64,000 nucleotides of DNA from Sneathiella marina (GCF_023746535.1 NZ_CP098747.1:4003216-4067215); one strand, 5' to 3'. Counted from the stretch's first letter, positions 18,409-27,679 are shown. Made by a program: numbers and translations. Notes: generated by a model from the sequence alone, not told the origin.

Positions 18409-20088
18409 TTGGCGGATGTATCATCGCGGGGAGCGGAGTTCGATCTGGAAAAAGATACAGTCACATTTGAGAATTTAGCCTCAATCCAATGGGATGTCAT
18501 AGTTATCGGGACCGGTATGGGGGGCGGAACAATAGGCCATCAACTTGCCCAATCGGGTATGAGAGTTCTCTTTTTGGAGATGGGTGAAGCACTGAAGCCA
18601 GAAGCAGTTCAATCAACTTCGTTTTTTAATAAAATTCGAAAACAGTTTGACGATGATCTCAAGGCAACTGAGTTGAAAAATGCGGGCCGATTGAATGAGA
18701 AAATTACCGTTGCAAAAGATGGGTCGACGTTCAAACGATATTTGCCGTTGGGAAGTGGCCCCGGTGGCTCGACAGCTATTTATGGGGCAGCCCTAGAACG
18801 TATGAAGCGTATTGACTTTGAATGCTCTATCAAAAACTTCGATTCAGAAAAGACAAATATTCCCCAGAAATGGCCCTTAGATTTCGACGAATTTTGTCAA
18901 TATTATACAAGAGCGGAGATAATGTACCGCGTCAAAGGAACACGAGACCCCCTGGACGCTGATGATATCGGGGAGCTTCCTCCTCCACCGCTAGCCTGTA
19001 AGCGTGATGAAGCGTTGCTAAAGACTTGGGTGGATAAGGGGCTTCACCCATACAAAATGCATGTCGGGATTGGATATATTGAAGGTTGTAATGAGTGTTT
19101 AGGGAAAGTCTGCGCAAGAAATTGCAAATCAGATGCCCTGACCGACGCCTTAACTCCCGCTATACAGAAATATGATGCGCAGCTTTTAACTAATTGTAAG
19201 GTGCTAAAATTGAACGCCGATAAAACAAGCGCGCAATCCGTATTGGCATTACATGATGGAGAAGAAAGAGATCTAAGTGCTAAAATAATTGTCGTCTCAG
19301 CCGGTGCAATTGGTAGCCCCGGCCTTCTTTTAAATTCATCATCCGAGCATTGGCCAAACGGATTGGGAAATGACAATGATCAAGTGGGTCGTAATTTGAT
19401 GTTTCATGCCAGTGACTTTTTCGCCGTTTGGCCCACTAAACCATCCAGCCTCGATGGCCCAAAAAAAACCATTGCGCTCAATGATTTATATGTTCACCAG
19501 GACAGGAAACTTGGATGTTTTCAATCTGTGGGAGTGAATATAGAGCAAGGGCACATCTTTCAGTATTTCACAGAAAAACTCCAGAGATGGAACTGGCCTC
19601 TAAAAAATATTTCTTTGCAATTGATGAGAGTACCAGCTTATTTCGCGAGCTTCTTTTTAAGAAACGCTGCTATTTTCGCTTCGATCATAGAAGACTATCC
19701 TTATGAATTTAATCGAGTAAAACTGGAAACATCCAGCAAATTTGGAGTCAGCATAGAATATAGATCCTCCGCTGAATTAAAAGAGAGAACAAAACTCTCA
19801 AGAAAAGCAATCATGGATTTAATAACTCCATGTAAATCGCTTTTACTAACTGGTGCGGATAATTTAAATTTTGGGCATTCTTGCGGTACTTGCAGGATGG
19901 GCGTGTCTGAAAAAAATTCTGTAATTGATACAAGTTGTAAATTACATGGAATGGAAAACATCTATGTTGTAGATGCGTCTTTCTTCCCAACGAGCGCCGG
20001 TGTAAATCCCAGTCTTACCATTGCCGCAAACGCTATAAGAGTTGCAGACCTGATTGTGGAAAAATGGCCCGATTTGGTCCGCAAATAG
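18409..20088 (+). CDS. GMC-family FAD-dependent oxidoreductase
   Basis: A 559-residue flavoprotein. The dinucleotide-binding motif is VIGTGMGGGTIGHQLA near residue 30. A PLGSGPGGSTAIYGAALERM segment matches the FAD-contacting loop of the family, and the GMC_oxred_C block near the end holds HSCGTCRMG, VVDASFFPTSAGVNP and the His/Asn catalytic region. Family enzymes oxidise alcohols, including sugars and polyols. A cysteine set C227-x2-C230-x4-C235-x3-C239 could bind a metal or form disulfides. The start is TTG with AGGAG about ten bases upstream. It converges with an SDR gene; the two may work on the same alcohol/ketone substrate, perhaps an EPS building block (inference). Confidence 0.87.
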   Translation: MADVSSRGAEFDLEKDTVTFENLASIQWDVIVIGTGMGGGTIGHQLAQSGMRVLFLEMGEALKPEAVQSTSFFNKIRKQFDDDLKATELKNAGRLNEKITVAKDGSTFKRYLPLGSGPGGSTAIYGAALERMKRIDFECSIKNFDSEKTNIPQKWPLDFDEFCQYYTRAEIMYRVKGTRDPLDADDIGELPPPPLACKRDEALLKTWVDKGLHPYKMHVGIGYIEGCNECLGKVCARNCKSDALTDALTPAIQKYDAQLLTNCKVLKLNADKTSAQSVLALHDGEERDLSAKIIVVSAGAIGSPGLLLNSSSEHWPNGLGNDNDQVGRNLMFHASDFFAVWPTKPSSLDGPKKTIALNDLYVHQDRKLGCFQSVGVNIEQGHIFQYFTEKLQRWNWPLKNISLQLMRVPAYFASFFLRNAAIFASIIEDYPYEFNRVKLETSSKFGVSIEYRSSAELKERTKLSRKAIMDLITPCKSLLLTGADNLNFGHSCGTCRMGVSEKNSVIDTSCKLHGMENIYVVDASFFPTSAGVNPSLTIAANAIRVADLIVEKWPDLVRK

Positions 20089-20095
20089 ACAAAAT

Positions 20096-20851
20096 TTAAC
20101 GGCCTTTAGTAAGCGCTGTAATTTTTTCGCTAAACGCATGCTTTAGCAGTATCTTAAGGCCAAGGTTCGGAAGCACTTCTCTTCCAGAAGAATAGGATCT
20201 TCCGGAAGGGCTGCCGGATGGCCTATCGATCAATTTTTTTACTGGTAAATATGCTTTATCAGGAGCCCCACCTACATCGCTCATTGCAGATTCCGTCTTA
20301 TCTGGAAGAAACTCATTGATTAGAACATTTGGTTTGTTGAGTGTGTCAATTTCTCTGGCGATTGCCCTGGTCAACACGTGAACGGCTCCTTTTGAAGTGC
20401 TATAGGCGGCGGACATTACTATTGGATTTAGGTCCGCAAGAGATCCAACATTAATTATACGGCCATATTCCTTTTCAAGCATCCCGGGGAGAACTAATCG
20501 GCAACAATTTGCCATTGCATTCAAGTTAATATTTATTGTCGAGGCCCATTCTTCTGGTGTGGTATCTAAAAACCGTTGTTTGGGATAAACCGCCGCATTA
20601 TTTATAAGTATATCGAGCGAGTCATGGCGGTCGATAATTTCATTCACTATCTGTGACATTGCTGTAAAATCAGCTATATCCGCTGCATAATAGTCAAATT
20701 GACCATCCAACGCGATAGCCTTTGTGCCTTTTAGATTTTCTGCGTCTCTACCTACCCCAATGACAGTAAATTTATCATTTGCAAAGCCAATACTTAGAGC
20801 TCTCCCAATACCGCTTCCTGCTCCAGTTACCAAAATGACTTTTTTTGACAT
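20096..20851 (-). CDS. Short-chain dehydrogenase/reductase
   Basis: A 251-residue classical SDR: the NAD(P) motif TGAGSGIGRA near residue 10, the NNAAVYPK structural motif, a Ser in the strand before the active site, and the catalytic Tyr/Lys in YSTSKGAVH. It reduces or oxidises a carbonyl/alcohol pair with NAD(P)H; the substrate is unknown. It is a single leftward gene that ends seven bases from the GMC oxidoreductase end, and the pairing of two redox enzymes suggests a related job. Confidence 0.88.
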   Translation of the reverse strand: MSKKVILVTGAGSGIGRALSIGFANDKFTVIGVGRDAENLKGTKAIALDGQFDYYAADIADFTAMSQIVNEIIDRHDSLDILINNAAVYPKQRFLDTTPEEWASTININLNAMANCCRLVLPGMLEKEYGRIINVGSLADLNPIVMSAAYSTSKGAVHVLTRAIAREIDTLNKPNVLINEFLPDKTESAMSDVGGAPDKAYLPVKKLIDRPSGSPSGRSYSSGREVLPNLGLKILLKHAFSEKITALTKGR

Positions 20852-21298
20852 TTTTGATCTACTTTCATTCGATCAGGGCATATTTGCCCTTTTTATGATC
20901 AGGCCTTATTCTCAAATTAGAAGTATTTTATAAGCCATATTCGCCAAAGTGTCGATAATTCTATACCGGGGAAAGATATGGTTTACGAGTAGGATTTAGA
21001 GCCACCTCTTAAAATCAATATACCCCAGTGATAAGGGTTACAAAGAATGAGCTACCTAACTTCAGAGAAGCTCAAGATCATCTGTTTTGTGGACGCACCA
21101 TCCTACTCACCAAACATATACTGCACAAACTTGGCATCCCGAAACAATTGTCTATCGATGGGGCACCTGATTTCTCACAGGAGGGATTGACGCGCTTAAA
21201 GATCAAGCTTTCTGGCTAACCGCTAACTAAATCTGATTTCCAGTTAATATACGACATCCCCTCTGTGGTCTCGCATTCAAGAAATTAGAGAATAGATT
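20852..21298. other. Intergenic region carrying a transposase relic
   Basis: These 447 bases separate the SDR from the exosortase, and no intact gene is present. The middle holds a decayed IS3-type transposase (listed separately). I found no terminal inverted repeats or target duplications around it. Confidence 0.6.
21047..21220 (+). pseudogene. Degraded IS3-family transposase fragment (OrfB N-terminal region)
   Basis: Reading all three forward frames in turn rebuilds the start of an IS3-type OrfB: LTSEKLKIICFVDAP in the first frame, ILLTKHILHKLGIPKQ in a second, and TIVYRWGT-stop-FLTGGIDALKDQA in the third. These parallel the family pattern TSEK-x-EIIRLVE, (T)LDKLGIP, TFYRWYD and GG-x-x-ALKD in the right order and spacing. 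At least two frameshifts and one stop break it, and nothing remains of the DDE catalytic part. It is a relic of an old insertion inside the EPS region. Confidence 0.75.
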
Positions 21299-22840
21299 TT
21301 AGTTTGGAACAAAGGATGGCAGTACACCAAACAGTTCTTCTGAAAATTTGGTAAGTTCTTGGTCTGCTAATACTTCCGACATTGTTGATTCTATCGGCAT
21401 ATACAATCTAATTAGAGCACCGTCTGTTCTCGCAGATGTCATGCCCCCCAACAAGAGATTGAGCTTTGCTTTATATTCGTTCGCAATATATTTCCCGCGC
21501 TGTTGGAACCAGTAGTAAACTAGAAGTTTACTTTCCCCTCTGCTAATCAGAACCCTATTCACAGGTACGCTCAGATCACCATTTTTCAGTTCAATCTCAG
21601 TTATATTGTCAATTTCCCAACCACCTGAAGGTATGCAGACGCGTGGAGAATGTGGAGTATTGCTCGCAGATTGTTGTTCGTAATATCCAATAAAGAGAGT
21701 AATAGGAGGCTTTGCCTTTGACCGATAATGACCCAGGAAATAGTCGCTCATATTCAGAATTGTCTGCTCTACTCCAGGAAGAATATCTTCCTCTGCAATC
21801 ATGTTATTTATCTTCAAAGGAAAGCTTGTAAACTGGCGCCGATCAGGAACTTCCGGTTCAATATTTCGCACAATTAACACGGAAATTATCATTGCGGCAC
21901 ATAATACGCCGCCACATATTATCGGGGCAATTGGTGTTGGTTTTTCAACAACTGCCTCCGCTGGAACCGACACTTTCAGAACGCCATGTCCAATTGTCGA
22001 TTTTTCCTTCTTATTTAGCGTCAAATAGCAAATTACCATCATGACCGTGAACGAAACAAGGAAAAATACCCACCCTTCGAAAAGATGAAAAAAACCATCT
22101 GAAACAGCTGTATCTGTCCAGTCTGCAATAGCCCCGGTAAGAAAAATGCGGACACTATTCATAACGATTGAAACCGCAGCGGCGATAACGACGAATAAAC
22201 CGCGTTTCCACAGAGGTATATCAAATATCATACCGGCCATTACGCCCAGTCCGATCATCGGATATAAATACCTCAACCCGGCGCAGGCCTCAACTACTGC
22301 TAGCTTGATCGTTCCCATATCGATGATGTTTCCATCTTGATAAACGGAAAGCCCGGCTGCACGCAGCATGACAACACTCATGTCTGTCGAAAGAAGTTGA
22401 AGGCCATGTGTCAAATTTGCATTTAGAAAAGCAGGTGGCGGAACAACAAAGGGAAGCAAAATTAGAGACGGCAAGATATATCGACCATATGTAACACCGC
22501 CAAACACCAGAAATAGGCCAAATATTAGCAAAAACAGGCTAAGATGCCTTAGATTCTCGATGCCTGATTTAACTGCCAGCGCATATATGAATATGGCAAC
22601 CGCGCTTAATAGTACACCTATCCAATTTCCTCTCGTATCATAAGTCTCTAGAAGGGTACGTCGCGCCCATAGCAGATATAGTGAAACAGCTAGCATTAAG
22701 GGTCCATGGCTGAATTCTTCAAGATTCATCCAATCATCCCAAAGCAATTCACCGTCTGGAAGATACAATATGAAAACCAGAGCAATCAATGCTGGTAGAG
22801 CAAGCTTCGTCCAATTCATTCTTTGCGCTGTCAACTCCAT
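21299..22840 (-). CDS. Exosortase fused to an EpsI domain (XrtD-like)
   Basis: 513 residues. Residues 1-290 form a multi-pass exosortase with the three catalytic residues visible: C186 in VVEACAGLRYLYP, R231 in MNSVRIFLTG and H252 in DGFFHLFEGW. After another membrane segment (about 310-330), residues 335-513 are an EpsI-type periplasmic domain. Exosortases are transpeptidase-like proteases that cut C-terminal sorting signals (PEP-CTERM and relatives) during surface anchoring; the fused exosortase-EpsI layout is known for the XrtD (VPLPA-CTERM) group of Alphaproteobacteria, which is my best guess for the subtype. No protein in the window carries a matching C-terminal signal. It follows the BY-kinase gene by about 70 bases and likely ends the wzz-kinase-exosortase operon. 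Confidence 0.88.
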   Translation of the reverse strand: MELTAQRMNWTKLALPALIALVFILYLPDGELLWDDWMNLEEFSHGPLMLAVSLYLLWARRTLLETYDTRGNWIGVLLSAVAIFIYALAVKSGIENLRHLSLFLLIFGLFLVFGGVTYGRYILPSLILLPFVVPPPAFLNANLTHGLQLLSTDMSVVMLRAAGLSVYQDGNIIDMGTIKLAVVEACAGLRYLYPMIGLGVMAGMIFDIPLWKRGLFVVIAAAVSIVMNSVRIFLTGAIADWTDTAVSDGFFHLFEGWVFFLVSFTVMMVICYLTLNKKEKSTIGHGVLKVSVPAEAVVEKPTPIAPIICGGVLCAAMIISVLIVRNIEPEVPDRRQFTSFPLKINNMIAEEDILPGVEQTILNMSDYFLGHYRSKAKPPITLFIGYYEQQSASNTPHSPRVCIPSGGWEIDNITEIELKNGDLSVPVNRVLISRGESKLLVYYWFQQRGKYIANEYKAKLNLLLGGMTSARTDGALIRLYMPIESTMSEVLADQELTKFSEELFGVLPSFVPN

Positions 22841-22909
22841 GAGTTCCTCATAACTTACCTTACATCACTAACGCTCGATACATTCAGCTTATCTTATTTT
22901 CCCGCCGCA

Positions 22910-23728
22910 TTAGTAATAGTAGCCGGCAGATTTCTCATCCGATTTGTTAAATACCACACCTAGTAAATTGTGGGCCTGCAACTGACGGCGGCATTCGGTC
23001 ACATCGGATTTCTTGGTCTCTCCGCTAGCAACGACAAGGAGTATACAATCAACCTGTGGGATAAATGCAATAGAGTCGTCTGTTGACAATAGGGGAGGAA
23101 GATCAAAAATACAGATCCGTTTTTCATACCTATCCCTCAAATCCATAACCAATGACTTAACTTTTGGAGACGTCAGAATCTCAGTTGATTTTCGAATAGC
23201 ATCATGGTTCTGCAAAACCACAAACCGTGGGATACCGGGATTAACTAAAGCATCATTAAACTCAATTTTCTCGTCCAGATAATCTGACAAAGTATTATTA
23301 TCCGGCAAACCCAAATATACCCCTACTCGAGGCCGCCGAAGGTCAAAGTCTGCCAATAATGCGGTATAATCTGTTTGCTTCGCAATACTCAAAGCCAGAT
23401 TAATAGAAACAACGGTTTTACCACATTCCGGTGTTGGCGACGTAATTGCAAGCGTACGCCAATTATTTGCCTCCATTTTTGCAAGTACCTGGGTTCTCAA
23501 AATATCGAAACTAATGGAATTTGGATCTTCACTATCAAGAGTGATAATTCTGCTTTCCTCTAGATGTTTCATATCAAGGTCGACAACGCGCGTTTGCTGA
23601 TACTTAATATCTCCGCTTTCAGGCACAATCGTGGCTGTTTTCGACGTCGTAGGACTCTTAGACGGTATCCGCTCGATATCGGGATTTTGCTCTTTTGCTT
23701 TTGCAATCGCTTCTTTTATACGTTCCAC
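22910..23728 (-). CDS. CpsD/CapB-type BY-kinase (polysaccharide co-polymerase partner)
   Basis: 272 residues of the CpsD/CapB tyrosine-kinase family (MinD-like ATPase fold). The P-loop reads TSPTPECGKTVVS (G103-K104), lacking the usual PGEGK spelling. Walker A' is LLADFDLRRP, Walker B is near ICIFDLPPLL, and the C-terminus is tyrosine-rich (GYYY), the expected autophosphorylation cluster. Such kinases control EPS chain length and export together with a Wzz/GumC protein, and that gene lies only 9 bases upstream. The start is GTG with AGGGG upstream. Confidence 0.88.
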   Translation of the reverse strand: MERIKEAIAKAKEQNPDIERIPSKSPTTSKTATIVPESGDIKYQQTRVVDLDMKHLEESRIITLDSEDPNSISFDILRTQVLAKMEANNWRTLAITSPTPECGKTVVSINLALSIAKQTDYTALLADFDLRRPRVGVYLGLPDNNTLSDYLDEKIEFNDALVNPGIPRFVVLQNHDAIRKSTEILTSPKVKSLVMDLRDRYEKRICIFDLPPLLSTDDSIAFIPQVDCILLVVASGETKKSDVTECRRQLQAHNLLGVVFNKSDEKSAGYYY

Positions 23729-23737
23729 ATCAAACCC

Positions 23738-25387
23738 CTAAAGTAGTGAAATTCTAAGTTTGTCTAACGCAACCCAGGCTTTGTAAAATAAAGTATCCAA
23801 CGGTTGGTAGAGAAAGTGAACGGCAACCAAAGCGACAATAACAAACATGAACGGCGCCAAAATATATAAAACTAACTTGGTACGACGTTTACCCATTTCC
23901 GTAGGTGTCACTATATACGGAATGGAGACGATCGGAGGATGTTTAAGTATTGCCTCTAACTCGGAAGCACTTCTTATTCTTTGATCTAAAAGCTCAATTA
24001 GAACAACAAAGCCAGCACCAGCAGCAAATGCAAGGAAACTTCCAATGCCCATGATTTTGAGCCTGTCAGGTCGAACAGGTTCGGTTGGAACGATTGGAGG
24101 TTCCAACAAAATAAACCGTTCCGCCTTCTTGTCCTCTTCGAGGTTTTGTGAAAGCTGAGCTTGTGCTTGCTTTGATTCCAAAACATTAAACTTTTCGAGA
24201 ATATCGCCATAGGTTCGATTTAGAACACTCAGTCCACGTTCAACCTGCGGGATTTCAATAATAATTGCCTCAATTTCTGCGACCTTCCGCTTGGCCTTTT
24301 CAATTTGACGACGTCCTTCGGAAATTTTTCCATCTATTGATTCAATGCGAATCTCCAGCTTTTCTAGCAGAGGATTATATGTGGATCCCGCGGCAGATCC
24401 CTCACTAGCAGCCAACCTTGCTGCGTTCTTATCTTCTTCCAGCTGTTGTTGCTCCAAGGCTACAATTCGTTTTTTTAGTGCCTTAATATTGGGGTGAGAT
24501 TCAGTTAATCGAGTAGACGCATCCAGTAATTCCTTCTTCAAGGTTTCAATATTTTCTTGAAGTTCAGATTGAACAATTTCGCCACCAGAACCTGTTCTGC
24601 CTGTTTTCGCCGCAGTCAGTTCTATTTGTAGATAACGTTTTTCTTCTTCCAGTGCGCGAATTTCACGAATGTATTCTCTTAAGTCAGTCTCTGATCGCTC
24701 CAACATTCTTAATCGAAGGTCCAAATGCTCCGGAAGAGCATCGCGGTATTTTTGCTTATACGCGACAATGTCATTCTCAGTTTTCGTGAGTGCATCACGT
24801 AATTTCTGGGTTTCAGAATTTAAAAATGCTGTTGTTTCCGTTGCCCGAGCTGTTCGCGTTTTAACATTTTCACTTAAGAACAAAGTAATGAGCTCATTGG
24901 CAACATTAGCGGCAATCTTTGGGTTTTCATGATCGAATGAAAGCTGAAATGCTATCGTTGTGCTTCCCCGTCGATTTCCAGAGACTTCTGATGTGATGAC
25001 GTTGATATTAATTTGCTCTTGCATTCTTTCAATCAATTCAGAAACCGGCAGTCTTTGTCTATCCGCCCCAAACACATCAAATTTATCTATGATTTGTAGA
25101 AGGTTCCCGCGTGTCATGACACGTTGCTTAATGATTGTAATTCTTTGGTTTGCGTCTGACGTAATCGATGATTGAATAAGATCCGAGGGAATTTGTTGAG
25201 TCTCAACAAGAATTGTACCGGTCGATTCATAAACCGGTTTCAAAAATAATATGACACCGATACAAACCACCAATATTGTTAAAAAGGGTATCAGAAAGAA
25301 AACATATCGGCGTTTCGCCGCACCTAAAATTCGCCCGAAATCTATCGGCGATGTTTCTTCCTCTTGGAACACATAATTTTGGCTCAT
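23738..25387 (-). CDS. Wzz/GumC-family chain-length determinant
   Basis: A 549-residue inner-membrane protein with one membrane segment near residues 30-55 and a second near 500-525. A long periplasmic region between them is rich in predicted coiled coil (about 180-400). The Pro-rich patch EPVRPDRLK precedes the second segment, as in other polysaccharide co-polymerases. It sets EPS chain length together with the following BY-kinase. An ATG at 25387 directly follows an in-frame GTG at 25390, and either may be used. First gene of the operon wzz-kinase-exosortase. Confidence 0.9.
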   Translation of the reverse strand: MSQNYVFQEEETSPIDFGRILGAAKRRYVFFLIPFLTILVVCIGVILFLKPVYESTGTILVETQQIPSDLIQSSITSDANQRITIIKQRVMTRGNLLQIIDKFDVFGADRQRLPVSELIERMQEQININVITSEVSGNRRGSTTIAFQLSFDHENPKIAANVANELITLFLSENVKTRTARATETTAFLNSETQKLRDALTKTENDIVAYKQKYRDALPEHLDLRLRMLERSETDLREYIREIRALEEEKRYLQIELTAAKTGRTGSGGEIVQSELQENIETLKKELLDASTRLTESHPNIKALKKRIVALEQQQLEEDKNAARLAASEGSAAGSTYNPLLEKLEIRIESIDGKISEGRRQIEKAKRKVAEIEAIIIEIPQVERGLSVLNRTYGDILEKFNVLESKQAQAQLSQNLEEDKKAERFILLEPPIVPTEPVRPDRLKIMGIGSFLAFAAGAGFVVLIELLDQRIRSASELEAILKHPPIVSIPYIVTPTEMGKRRTKLVLYILAPFMFVIVALVAVHFLYQPLDTLFYKAWVALDKLRISLL

Positions 25388-25695
25388 CACTTATGCTCGA
25401 ATTCTTTATCTGATAAAACTAATGGTAATGGCTTATTTAATACTGTTTGAATCGAGATTTTCACAATTCGTTTTGTTTACGATTATTGAGAGTAATCTTT
25501 AAACTTAAAGAGTTAATTATTAGTTGGTATTCCTATAAAAAAGCACAATGTTGCGCAAAATTTTTCGATTTCCAATTTTGTAGTTTACGTTAGAGCGATG
25601 TCCAATATACGGCAAAACAAAAAAAAGAGAGAGTGAAATCTGTATCTACACTAAATCGGGTTTATTCGATTTCAAGTATCTCCAGGGGTTAAACG
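25388..25695. other. AT-rich intergenic region, promoter area of the wzz operon
   Basis: About 308 bases, very AT-rich, with a short palindrome CTTTAAACTTAAAG near 25498. No gene or strong terminator is seen. It should contain the promoter of the leftward wzz-kinase-exosortase operon, but I cannot name a single convincing -35/-10 pair. Confidence 0.4.
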
Positions 25696-27150
25696 TCAAT
25701 AAGCGTTTTTATTGACGAAGCCGACAAAAGCGGTCATTGCAAGTATCTGTAAATCAAAAAATAGCGACCAGTTTTCAACATAATAGGTATCGTAGTTAAC
25801 TCTGGCTTCCATTTTTTCCAATGTGTCAGTCTCACCGCGAAACCCTTTAACTTGAGCCCAGCCTGTGATACCGGGTTTAACTTTATGTCGTGCAAAATAT
25901 CCGTCAATGAGCTCTGAATATTCTTCGTTATGATCAATGGCGTGAGGACGTGGACCAACAAGTGACATATTACCAATGACAACGTTAAAAAGCTGAGGCA
26001 GTTCATCCAAGCTTGTTTTTCGAATAAATTTTCCAACACGGGTTATTCGGTCGTCATCTTTGGTTGCCTGAAGCGTCACGCTTGTGTCCTGTGTCGTCGG
26101 ACGCATTGACCGAAATTTATAAATTTCGAATATTTTATTATTGTAACCATAGCGTTTCTGTTTGAAAATTACCGGGCCCTTACTATCCAAGCGAATAGCG
26201 ATCGCGACACATAGCAGGATTGGCGCGAAAGCCAGTACAAGTAATAAACCGAGTATCCTGTCTTCCATAGCCTTAACGACAACTTTAAAGCCGGAAAGCG
26301 GTGAATCGACAACTTCAATCATCGGTACACCACCAAAGTGGTTAGGAGAAGGTTGGTAGGGAAAACGAAAACCAACCAGATCGGAAAGCAAGTGGACGTG
26401 CGCAGGGAGTTCCCGCAATCGGCCAACAATTTCTATTTGCCGCTCATCTGCATTCCAGGGAAGAGCGACAATAATATCATCAACGTGATTATTGCGGACA
26501 AAATTCACAAGCGCATCAATATTTCCAAGAAGCAAATGCCCTCCGACGGTCGGCCCAACACGGCCAATACGATCATCAAAAATACCGACAACTTGATTAA
26601 TAGCGGGTTTTTCTGTTGCCAGCTCTGCGAGTAAACGTTCCGTTTGCATGCCGCTGCCAATAATTACGACATTTCGCGTACAGATACCCTTACCTGCCAA
26701 GTACGAAATTACAAAATAACCGACTACGCGGGAAGTCATCACAAGACCAAATGTAGTCAGCCCAAAACTATACATCCATATTCGTGAAAAATCTTCCGAG
26801 ACCTTTAGCGAAAAGGCAACTGCGAGTAACAACATGAAAGATGTCAGGCAGGCAATCGCCAGCTTCGGGATATTCAATAAGGGGGCCAGAATTGTGGAAA
26901 AGGAGTAAATACCTGCATAACGCCCCAAAAAGAAAAAAATCAGCCAGATAAAGCAAATCGCAAATAGATATCCATCATGTAACAAAAGACTCCCGCCAAC
27001 GACAAAGGTATAAGATAAATAGCCCGCGAGAATTATCCAAAGAGAATCCAAAAAACTGAAAATTGACGACAAGACATTAGACGACAAAGGATATCCGCCT
27101 CCAATTTTTGTCTGGCCTGGTATAGACGTCTCGTCAGTAAACTTATTCAA
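25696..27150 (-). CDS. Polyprenyl-phosphate sugar-1-phosphate transferase (WcaJ/ExoY type)
   Basis: 484 residues. About five N-terminal membrane segments are followed by a Rossmann-like CoA-binding-type region (around NVVIIGSGMQTERLLAELA), then the bacterial sugar transferase domain: KAMEDRILGLLLVLAFAP, GPVIFKQKRYG, FEIYKFRSM, KTSLDELPQL and NMSLVGPRPHA. It starts EPS assembly by moving hexose-1-phosphate (commonly glucose) from a UDP-sugar onto undecaprenyl phosphate. The start appears to be TTG with AAGGG nine bases upstream. It stands 300 bases from the wzz operon and may have its own promoter. Confidence 0.93.
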   Translation of the reverse strand: MNKFTDETSIPGQTKIGGGYPLSSNVLSSIFSFLDSLWIILAGYLSYTFVVGGSLLLHDGYLFAICFIWLIFFFLGRYAGIYSFSTILAPLLNIPKLAIACLTSFMLLLAVAFSLKVSEDFSRIWMYSFGLTTFGLVMTSRVVGYFVISYLAGKGICTRNVVIIGSGMQTERLLAELATEKPAINQVVGIFDDRIGRVGPTVGGHLLLGNIDALVNFVRNNHVDDIIVALPWNADERQIEIVGRLRELPAHVHLLSDLVGFRFPYQPSPNHFGGVPMIEVVDSPLSGFKVVVKAMEDRILGLLLVLAFAPILLCVAIAIRLDSKGPVIFKQKRYGYNNKIFEIYKFRSMRPTTQDTSVTLQATKDDDRITRVGKFIRKTSLDELPQLFNVVIGNMSLVGPRPHAIDHNEEYSELIDGYFARHKVKPGITGWAQVKGFRGETDTLEKMEARVNYDTYYVENWSLFFDLQILAMTAFVGFVNKNAY

Positions 27151-27301
27151 CGTTAGTTACCCTTGAAATTGCAGTAAATATTATGACTATCGTCTGTCTA
27201 AAATAATGAACAACATGCTTTTACGGTGCTGTACATATATATATTAAATACTGTTAAAAATTTATAAACACTAACTTGTTGATTGAAAGCAATTTATTGA
27301 G

Positions 27302-27670
27302 ATGAAACTAAATTACCCGAAACTTTTCTTTTACGTATGGATCATCGGCATCGGTGTTGTTACCTATTTCTCTCTAACGCCGGTCAATCACTCTCCAGAT
27401 CTTGGTTTTCTAGTATATGATAAAATCCTGCATCTATCATGTTATTTCATTTTGTCAGTTATCGCCTGTCTTGCTGCAAACTCGTGGAACAAGCGTTACT
27501 TACTCAGCTTCATGACGCTGCTAGTAGGTATAGGGATAGAATTTCTGCAACCCCTTACTGGGCGCAGCTTCGAAACGGCCGATATGATTGCAAATTTGTT
27601 CGGAATCCTTATGGCTATTTTCTTGGTAAAAATTGTTCTAAAGCGCTTTCCATCGTTCAATTCACTTTAA
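27302..27670 (+). CDS. VanZ-family membrane protein
   Basis: A 122-residue protein with four membrane segments. The VanZ-like core is seen in DKILHLSCYFILS (His in the second segment) and GIEFLQPLTGRSFETADMIA, the family hallmark of Glu/Gln, Gly-Arg and Asp-x2-Asn. Small VanZ proteins are common at the edges of EPS/exosortase loci; their function is not established. It is transcribed alone, divergently from the sugar transferase. Confidence 0.85.
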   Translation: MKLNYPKLFFYVWIIGIGVVTYFSLTPVNHSPDLGFLVYDKILHLSCYFILSVIACLAANSWNKRYLLSFMTLLVGIGIEFLQPLTGRSFETADMIANLFGILMAIFLVKIVLKRFPSFNSL

Positions 27671-27679
27671 ATATAAACC

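Noticed and set aside
21028..21219. 63-codon frame read as an intact small gene
   Set aside because: Only its middle part matches the IS3 OrfB pattern; the flanking parts of the pattern are in the other frames, so it is a piece of a pseudogene.
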